Positions 38,394 through 43,606 of a DNA stretch of 43,606 nt are shown here, one piece after another. The position numbers were made by a program, and so were the translations under genes. Source of the stretch: Anaerolinea sp. (lineage in GTDB: Bacteria; Chloroflexota; Anaerolineae; Anaerolineales; UBA4823); assembly GCA_020722415.1 (NCBI GenBank), contig DYKV01000002.1, forward strand, positions 15,718 to 59,323, in the 5' to 3' direction. How positions within the stretch are numbered: the stretch's first letter is position 1; each line of letters starts with the position of its first letter. Below the pieces are notes generated by a model, which saw only the letters and a program-made list of their open reading frames with translations, searched no databases and was not told where the DNA came from.

Positions 38394-40978
38394 ATTATAC
38401 ACGACAATTTGCTACAACTGATCCCTTTGCAATTGACTGGAAAGAATGTACTGCCGAGATACGACACGGGGATACTATTGTCTTTCGGCAAGAAAAGGTA
38501 CGAGTCCCTAGTACATGGAGTCAGCTTGCTACAAACATTGTTGCTAGTAAGTATTTTTATGGAGCTTTGGGCACACCTGAGCGTGAAACAGGTGTAGATC
38601 AGCTAGTTGCCAGAATTGTAGATACAATTTCAGATTGGGGGTTGCAGGACGGTTATTTTACAAACAAGTCGGATCGTGATGAATTTCATGATGACTTAGC
38701 ATTTTTGCTTTTGAATCAATATGCTGCATTTAATTCTCCGGTGTGGTTTAACGTCGGTCTATATGCAAAGTATGGTGTGACTACCAACCCATGTAACTGG
38801 TATTGGGATAAGCAAACCAATCGCGTCAAACAACCAACAAACCCATATGAATATCCACAAGTATCCGCTTGTTTCATTCAGCATGTTGATGACTCAATGC
38901 ATAGCATCATGGACCTTGCGAGGTCTGAAGCTATGCTCTTTAAGTTTGGGTCAGGTTCAGGATCAAACCTTTCAACTTTGCGGGCATCATGCGAAGGGTT
39001 AAGCGGAGGTGGCAAGCCGTCTGGTCCAATTAGCTTCATGCGCATCTATGATCAAGTTGCTGAAGTTGTGACTAGTGGCGGTCGGACACGTCGCGCCGCT
39101 CTCTTAAAGTGTCTTGATATTGGGCACCCGGATATTGCTCAATTTATTACATGCAAAGCTGAAGAAGAATCTCATGCACACATGCTAATCAGTCATGGCG
39201 TGTCACCTGACCGGGCCGCGAAGTCTGTCATGTATCAGAACATGAATATTAGTGTACGTGTAACAGATGCCTTCATGCAAGCGGTCGAAGCTGATGAGAT
39301 GTGGACAACACACTGGGTTACGGACCCAAATCGAGAAGGCCCTACATTCAAGGCACGCGAATTATGGCACAAGATTGCAGAGTGTGCTTGGGCATGTGGT
39401 GATCCAGGGTTACAGTATGATACGACCATTAACAATTGGAATACTATTCCAAAGACAGGGCGTATCCGTGCAAGTAATCCTTGCAGCGAGTTTATGAGCA
39501 TTGATGATTCTGCGTGTAATTTGGCATCCATCAATTTAATGCGCTTCTATCATCCGGTTAATGGCTTTGATTATGAAAAATTTCGGCGTGCGGTTAAAAT
39601 ACTGATTATTGCACAAGATATTCTTGTTGATCGAGCAAGTTACCCAACAAAAGAAATTACTCGCACAGCACACCGATGCCGTCAGCTTGGTTTGGGTTAT
39701 ACAAACTTTGGTGCTTTGTGTATGGCACATGGCTTCCCGTATGATTCTGATGAAGCACGTCATTTATGTAGCTGTGTGACAGCAGTAATGACTGCTCAAG
39801 CCTACATCACTAGTGCCGATTTGGCGTCTGAATTAGGCCCATTTGATGAATGGGATACTAATGCAGAAAGTATGTTGCAGGTACTTAATCAACATGCTAA
39901 TGCCGCCAAAAAGCTCAGCAATCAATATGCACAAGAGCTATGGGAAATGGCTTTAGCTGCTGGACGACAAAGTGGCTATCGTAACTCGCAGGTTAGTTTA
40001 GCACAACCCGCGGGCACTGTCAGTTTTATGATGGATTGTGATACCACAGGCATAGAACCAGATATTGCATTAGTCAAAACAAAGCAACTCGTTGGCGGTG
40101 GTGTTCTTCAACTAGTGAATACAGCCGTTGATGTAGCGCTAGATCGGCTCGGGCTTAGTGCTGAAGCTCATAAAACAGCAATGCAGTATCTGCACACTAA
40201 GGGAACTTTGTTTGGTTGCGAGGTTCTTACCGAAAATGAACAGCGTATCTTTGCCACTTCATTAGGTCAAAATGCAATTCCGTGGGAGGCCCATATCAAG
40301 ATGATGGCGGCAGCACAGCCGTTCTTATCAGGGGCTATTTCTAAAACTATCAATATGCCAAGCAACGCGACTGTCGAGGATGTTGCTACAGCCTACATGC
40401 TTGGATGGAAATTAGGGTTGAAATCACTAGCACTGTATCGAGATAAGAGCAAGGGGTCACAACCTATTAATGTCAACACAGAAGAAAAAACATCTCCTTC
40501 TGTGCTTCAACATAATAAGGGCACACGTGTATGTTTACCTGATACCAGACAATCAATCACACATCGGTTTGAGATTAATGGGCATACTGGCTATTTTACT
40601 GTCGGCTTGTATCCTGATGGAAAACCCGGCGAATTATTTATCTCAATGTCGAAAGAAGGTAGCACACTGGGAGGGTTGCTTGATTGCTTTGGTATTGCAG
40701 TGTCCATCGGACTACAATATGGTGTCCCCTTGTCAACGTTTATTGACAAATTTGCATATACACGATTTGAGCCAAATGGCTGGACAAAGAATTCTAACAT
40801 TCGTATAGCAAAATCTATTGTAGATTATATCTTTCGTTGGCTGCAAGTCACATTTCCTGATAATGAGTCAACTGTTTCCGCAGACGCCGCTATTTGCGAT
40901 CAATGTGGGTCTTTAATGATTCGAGTTGGAACATGTTATTTATGTTCTGTCTGCGGTTCTAGTGGAGGTTGCAGCTAA
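38390..40978 (+). CDS. nrdJ: Ribonucleotide reductase, class II (adenosylcobalamin) type
   Basis: This 862-residue protein shows ribonucleotide reductase landmarks: SACF with C161, SNPCSEF with the radical C365 and E367, and DDSACNLASINL with C376 as second redox Cys. FNSPVWFNVGL and FKFGSGSGSNLSTLR are typical of NrdJ enzymes, and the C-terminus has a CxxC ... CxxC tail ending GSSGGCS, as in NrdJ. No separate small subunit or NrdG activase is present here. It reduces ribonucleotides without oxygen dependence if cobalamin is available. The one-base overlap with the next gene keeps it in an operon. Confidence 0.9.
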   Translation: MNYTRQFATTDPFAIDWKECTAEIRHGDTIVFRQEKVRVPSTWSQLATNIVASKYFYGALGTPERETGVDQLVARIVDTISDWGLQDGYFTNKSDRDEFHDDLAFLLLNQYAAFNSPVWFNVGLYAKYGVTTNPCNWYWDKQTNRVKQPTNPYEYPQVSACFIQHVDDSMHSIMDLARSEAMLFKFGSGSGSNLSTLRASCEGLSGGGKPSGPISFMRIYDQVAEVVTSGGRTRRAALLKCLDIGHPDIAQFITCKAEEESHAHMLISHGVSPDRAAKSVMYQNMNISVRVTDAFMQAVEADEMWTTHWVTDPNREGPTFKARELWHKIAECAWACGDPGLQYDTTINNWNTIPKTGRIRASNPCSEFMSIDDSACNLASINLMRFYHPVNGFDYEKFRRAVKILIIAQDILVDRASYPTKEITRTAHRCRQLGLGYTNFGALCMAHGFPYDSDEARHLCSCVTAVMTAQAYITSADLASELGPFDEWDTNAESMLQVLNQHANAAKKLSNQYAQELWEMALAAGRQSGYRNSQVSLAQPAGTVSFMMDCDTTGIEPDIALVKTKQLVGGGVLQLVNTAVDVALDRLGLSAEAHKTAMQYLHTKGTLFGCEVLTENEQRIFATSLGQNAIPWEAHIKMMAAAQPFLSGAISKTINMPSNATVEDVATAYMLGWKLGLKSLALYRDKSKGSQPINVNTEEKTSPSVLQHNKGTRVCLPDTRQSITHRFEINGHTGYFTVGLYPDGKPGELFISMSKEGSTLGGLLDCFGIAVSIGLQYGVPLSTFIDKFAYTRFEPNGWTKNSNIRIAKSIVDYIFRWLQVTFPDNESTVSADAAICDQCGSLMIRVGTCYLCSVCGSSGGCS

Positions 40979-41418
40979 TGAAAGCGGTTCCAGACTATGA
41001 TATTATCGGGGTCGTTGGGAATTTAACACCAACTCAGAGTGGCCTGATTGAAGCCGGGAAAGTGTTTCCAGGTGCCCATGTCTGTGAGTCTGAGATTCAT
41101 TCCATCTTGATGGAAATGGCAACCCGTCATGCTTTGTATCAGGCAACTAAAAATACCCAAGGACACCAATTTTTTCAACAACGTGTTGAAGAATTGTATC
41201 ACACAATGGGGCAGTATGCCTATGCAGAAATTTGCGCAGAGTCGTGGAAATGGCAAGAGCATGATACCATGTTAGCCCTTGGAGAAGAAATGTTCAAATG
41301 CTGGAAACAATCACCAGGGCATTGGTCTGTCGCTTGCAAGAAACATAAGTTCTTTGGTGCTGATATGGCTAAAGGAAGTAAAGGTATATGGTACAGTTGC
41401 ATCATCGTTGCCGATTGA
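40978..41418 (+). CDS. CAP-superfamily (SCP/PR-1-like) domain protein
   Basis: This 146-residue protein ends AEICAESWKWQEHDTMLALGEEMFKCWKQSPGHWSVACKKHKFFGADMAKGSKGIWYSCIIVAD, with the CAP motifs A-E-x-x-x-x-S-W, W-x-x-SPGHW and FG-x-x-x-x-x-x-G-x-W-Y-x-x-x-x-x-A. An early His (near residue 28-38) would be the family partner. CAP proteins are usually secreted, but I see no signal peptide. It follows ribonucleotide reductase in a TAATG overlap. Function in phages is unknown. Confidence 0.68.
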   Translation: MKAVPDYDIIGVVGNLTPTQSGLIEAGKVFPGAHVCESEIHSILMEMATRHALYQATKNTQGHQFFQQRVEELYHTMGQYAYAEICAESWKWQEHDTMLALGEEMFKCWKQSPGHWSVACKKHKFFGADMAKGSKGIWYSCIIVAD

Positions 41419-41437
41419 GACCCAATGAAATTTTATT

Positions 41438-41466
41438 TGACAACTGACCCAAAACATGCTAGAATT
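41438..41466 (+). promoter_or_regulatory. Sigma-70 promoter with extended -10
   Basis: TTGACA (41438-41443), 17 bases, TAGAAT (41461-41466), preceded by TGC. Its spacer begins ACTGAC, close to ACCGAC in the promoter at 36005. It would start transcription about 20 bases before the ATG at 41495. Confidence 0.75.
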
Positions 41467-41494
41467 GATATAGAAAATGATGGAGAGATAACCT

Positions 41495-41746
41495 ATGAAA
41501 CCTAATTGGCCAACACCAAGATTGCTACTGGAAGTTCGTGAAAATGGTGTATGGGTACCTGTGAAGATTTACGTACAGTATAAATCCGTGCATACTCTGC
41601 TTAGTCAGCTACCAGCCATTTCACAAACCTTTGGTGGTATTGAAAATGTTAGAGTAAAAAATCTTCGAGAAGATGCCGAGATTGCTGCTGCAAAGCTAGA
41701 AATTTATAAGCGAGAGGATAAAAAACGACGACGACGTAAGCACTAA
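41495..41746 (+). CDS. Small hypothetical protein, basic C-terminus
   Basis: 83 residues with a beta-like start (LLLEVRENGVWVPVKIYVQY) and a charged C-terminus (KREDKKRRRRKH). GGAGA lies 9 bases upstream of the ATG. It is the first gene behind the promoter at 41438. No family recognised. Confidence 0.6.
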   Translation: MKPNWPTPRLLLEVRENGVWVPVKIYVQYKSVHTLLSQLPAISQTFGGIENVRVKNLREDAEIAAAKLEIYKREDKKRRRRKH

Positions 41747-41763
41747 CATAGGAGACTACGAAA

Positions 41764-41985
41764 ATGAGCAGCCCGCTTGTTGGCCGATATACAATGGCTA
41801 AAGATTTGCGTGAATTACTAGACAGAGTGCCTGACTCTACCCCTGTCATTATAAAGGATCACCGTATCTTAAGGGAGCCTTCAATTCGCATTGGGGAGGC
41901 AACACACATGCAGGGGGTGTATTGGGACGAAGAAACCAAGGATGAAGACCCAAAGTGCATTTACAAAGTGGTATTTCTTGAATGA
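41764..41985 (+). CDS. Small hypothetical protein, 73 residues
   Basis: Begins MSSPLVGRYTMAKDLRELLDRVPDSTPVIIKD and ends CIYKVVFLE. The early portion looks like a small strand-helix-strand unit. It has a GGAG site and overlaps the next gene by four bases. Function unknown. Confidence 0.55.
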   Translation: MSSPLVGRYTMAKDLRELLDRVPDSTPVIIKDHRILREPSIRIGEATHMQGVYWDEETKDEDPKCIYKVVFLE

Positions 41986-42275
41986 GCCTATCAGCTGAAA
42001 CAATTCTTGATAAGCTGACTAATAGATTAAAAGAAGTAGGCTATCATAGATTCCAAATTATAGTCCATCCGCTGTGGGGTGCTGAACTAGTTGTCTTTGA
42101 AGACATTCGGGTGGGCAGAGACCCTGCTGCATGGGTAATCATAGAAAAATTAGGTATCCTTGATGGATGTGGTTCAGCAAAGTGGGAGGATAATAAATAT
42201 ATATGCTACCATCAACTTGACATGCGGGCATTTTTGTGGTATACTTTAAATGTTGACTTTGGAGAACAAAAATGA
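41982..42275 (+). CDS. Small hypothetical protein, 97 residues
   Basis: ETILDKLTNRLKEVGYHRFQIIVHPLWGAELVVFEDI resembles an alpha-beta fold. The 3' end contains a strong sigma-70 promoter for the downstream gene. It overlaps the next start by four bases. No known family. Confidence 0.55.
   Translation: MSLSAETILDKLTNRLKEVGYHRFQIIVHPLWGAELVVFEDIRVGRDPAAWVIIEKLGILDGCGSAKWEDNKYICYHQLDMRAFLWYTLNVDFGEQK
42217..42245 (+). promoter_or_regulatory. Sigma-70 promoter with extended -10
   Basis: TTGACA (42217-42222), 17 bases, TATACT (42240-42245), with TGG just before the -10. It lies inside the 3' end of the gene at 41982 and would start transcription at about 42252, about 20 bases before the ATG at 42272. 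Confidence 0.75.
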
Positions 42276-42631
42276 TCGACATTGGAATGGTCTCATACGC
42301 CTTAACTGAAGGTAAAAATAATATCGAGATCGCAAAGAGATGGTTGCGTAGCACCATTCGGACCCTTGAGGAAGCAGGAGCAACTGAGGCGGCAGGCGAG
42401 TTTAACATTATCTTACAGGACCTCAATAATCTCGCCCCCTTTGATGGGCCGCTTACTTCCTTGAAAAATGTTTATGCAAAACATAAGGAATCGCTTGAAA
42501 CAGCTAGCCGCACGATTCGCGCCCGTAAGATTGTTGCAAGTCTTACAAACTTGCCAATTGATGAAACCAACCGAACAATTACAGAAGAAAATATTGTCAG
42601 GGTTCTTTCTGAGCTTGACAAGCAACATTAA
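42272..42631 (+). CDS. Helical hypothetical protein, 119 residues
   Basis: Mostly helical throughout (IEIAKRWLRSTIRTLEEAGATEAAGEFNIILQDLNNL, then YAKHKESLETASRTIRARKIVASLTNLP and NIVRVLSELDKQ). GGAGAACAAAA precedes the ATG. No membrane segment or motif recognised. Its stop shares one base with the next start (TAATG). Confidence 0.55.
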   Translation: MIDIGMVSYALTEGKNNIEIAKRWLRSTIRTLEEAGATEAAGEFNIILQDLNNLAPFDGPLTSLKNVYAKHKESLETASRTIRARKIVASLTNLPIDETNRTITEENIVRVLSELDKQH

Positions 42632-42984
42632 TGGCACACATAGACAAATATTTCCGATTAGCACGGCAAATTGCCTTGCATGGTGATACGAAGGAAGCAA
42701 CCCGACAGTATCGTCTAGGAGCAGTCGGGGTGCGCACGGACGGGGCTATTGTCACCGCAAGCAATGTGCCACAGCGAACACCTGAACCTAATGCCCATGC
42801 CGAAGCACGACTAGCAAAGAAACTTGACTGGGGGTCTGTTGTTTATGTTGTTCGAATATATAGCAATGGTAAACTTGCAATTGCTCGCCCTTGTAAAAAA
42901 TGTCAAATTGCTCTACGTTTGCGTGGGGTAACGCGTGTTTATTACTCTATTAGTGAAACCGAATATGGAGTTCTGTGCCTATGA
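42631..42984 (+). CDS. Cytidine-deaminase-fold protein
   Basis: This 117-residue protein has YRLGAVGVRTDGAIVTASNVP, HAEARLAKKL (the HAE zinc/catalytic motif) and RPCKKCQIAL (PCxxC) with GVTRVYYS after, the complete zinc site of the cytidine deaminase fold. It is much shorter than the dCMP deaminase at 13229 and lacks that enzyme's N-terminal features. It could act on free nucleosides, a modified base or RNA. Overlaps the next gene by four bases. Confidence 0.78.
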   Translation: MAHIDKYFRLARQIALHGDTKEATRQYRLGAVGVRTDGAIVTASNVPQRTPEPNAHAEARLAKKLDWGSVVYVVRIYSNGKLAIARPCKKCQIALRLRGVTRVYYSISETEYGVLCL

Positions 42985-43247
42985 AACTGTTACGCTGGAT
43001 TACCAAGCCTAGTGACGTATATGTTCTTGTCTGTGATAAAGATGAAGAATTTCGTGCCTATTATTACCTCTTTACACGCATGAATGACGCCGGATATTAT
43101 GACAACTCTCTTGAAGGTGAACAAAGTAAGTGGTACGCAGCTGCCATGCAAGGCGACCGTGGCGCAGCACGAAAATTGTTGCGTTATCGTAGTAACCACG
43201 GTTATGAGAATGAAACTGTTTACCTTGAAAATGTAGTCATTCCATAA
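42981..43247 (+). CDS. Small hypothetical protein, 88 residues
   Basis: The ATG at 42981 lies in an ATGA overlap with the deaminase stop. LLRWITKPSDVYVLVCDKDEEFRAYYYLFTRM is alpha-beta in style, and GDRGAARKLLRYRSNHGYE may be basic helix. No known family. Confidence 0.5.
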   Translation: MKLLRWITKPSDVYVLVCDKDEEFRAYYYLFTRMNDAGYYDNSLEGEQSKWYAAAMQGDRGAARKLLRYRSNHGYENETVYLENVVIP

Positions 43248-43257
43248 ACAAAGTACT

Positions 43258-43605
43258 GTGGATTGTCAAATGAGAGGACGAATAGTTGATTGCTACGATC
43301 AGGAAGTGCGGATTGGCGACCGCATATTTGTTTGCGACATTCGCTATTACTACCTTCCTGGCGACCCAGGGGTACGATATTACCCCGATGGAACTGGCTG
43401 CCCACCCACGGGACCAGAGATTTACATTCACAAGGTTACAGTGAATGCAATCTATTTACTCGACACCACGTATGTCGATCGTGAATGGTTGGAAACCAGT
43501 GGGTGGGCAGCTTGGGCAGATAATACTGCTTGGGATAAAATTGATAATAATGACGACATATACTATATCCTTTGTGAAAATGCAGAAGCTGATTATGATT
43601 CATAG
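43258..43605 (+). CDS. Small hypothetical protein near window end
   Basis: 115 residues from a GTG at 43258, or 111 from the ATG at 43270. Tyr-, Asp- and Trp-rich with YDQEVRIGDRIFVCDIRYYYLPG and a C-terminus of WAAWADNTAWDK. The RxGDRIFVCDIRYYYLP pattern suggests a small barrel. The TAG stop ends one base before the window end. Function unknown. Confidence 0.5.
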   Translation: MDCQMRGRIVDCYDQEVRIGDRIFVCDIRYYYLPGDPGVRYYPDGTGCPPTGPEIYIHKVTVNAIYLLDTTYVDREWLETSGWAAWADNTAWDKIDNNDDIYYILCENAEADYDS

Positions 43606-43606
43606 T

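Noticed and set aside
1-43606. Stop-codon reassignment as in some large phages
   Set aside because: TAA, TGA and TAG all end recognised genes at expected lengths (for example TGA for polA, TAG for the BCS1-like gene), so the standard code fits.
1-43606. Circular genome closure or terminal redundancy
   Set aside because: The first and last tens of bases do not match directly, so no end overlap can be shown.

Overview
The window looks like part of a tailed double-stranded DNA bacteriophage genome (Caudoviricetes), most likely a lytic or environmental phage. The evidence is virion tail genes at the left end, a full phage-type replication and nucleotide-metabolism set, two tRNA genes, and tight packing with ATGA-type overlaps. 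I see no rRNA, integrase, transposase or CRISPR array. TAA, TGA and TAG all end plausible genes, so the standard bacterial code fits. Several promoters match the bacterial sigma-70 consensus with an extended -10, so at least some genes are read by host-type RNA polymerase. The host cannot be named from the sequence. The ribonucleotide reductase looks like the adenosylcobalamin-dependent class, which suggests a host with access to B12.

Layout. (1) 1-6461, plus strand: the end of the virion module, with three tail/baseplate-like proteins, two Cys-rich proteins and a band-7/SPFH membrane protein. (2) 6511-10556, minus strand: a DEDDh exonuclease, a dATP/dGTP diphosphohydrolase-like protein, a small protein and a large primase-helicase. 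(3) 10557-10695: a divergent control region made of nested inverted repeats. (4) 10696-13200, plus strand: a third Cys-rich protein, a ParB-like protein, a probably abundant protein followed by a strong terminator, then two small membrane proteins closed by a second terminator. (5) 13229-24720: dCMP deaminase, SNF2-type helicase, a C-methyltransferase/GT41-like glycosyltransferase pair, RNA ligase, two metallophosphoesterases, PhoH, two tRNA-Thr-like genes, an unknown protein and a second ParB-like protein. (6) 24747-33103: family A DNA polymerase, VRR-NUC nuclease, papain-like protein, sigma-like factor, two membrane-anchored coiled-coil proteins, a Cas4/RecB-like nuclease and a BCS1-like AAA ATPase. 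(7) 33100-43605: purine and deoxynucleotide genes (deoxyribosyltransferase-like, phosphoribosyltransferase, GMP reductase, HAD, ThyX, ribonucleotide reductase, a second deaminase), an FkbM methyltransferase, a CAP-domain protein and several small unknown proteins.

How the parts fit. Primase-helicase, polymerase, exonuclease, SNF2 helicase, VRR-NUC and the Cas4-like nuclease form a replication and recombination set. Ribonucleotide reductase, ThyX, the deaminases, GMP reductase, phosphoribosyltransferase, deoxyribosyltransferase-like protein and dNTP diphosphohydrolase remodel nucleotide pools, with unusual weight on purines. The methyltransferase/glycosyltransferase pair may make and attach a methylated sugar.

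The most unusual points are: two adjacent tRNA-Thr-like genes that both lack U33; a phage BCS1-like ATPase; the SPFH gene beside tail genes; a family of Cys-rich modules in three proteins; a directional motif around GGCGTTTATAT in the divergent control region that recurs before a third gene; and an 18-base start cassette used by three GTG-start genes. All identifications come from reading motifs, with no database search.
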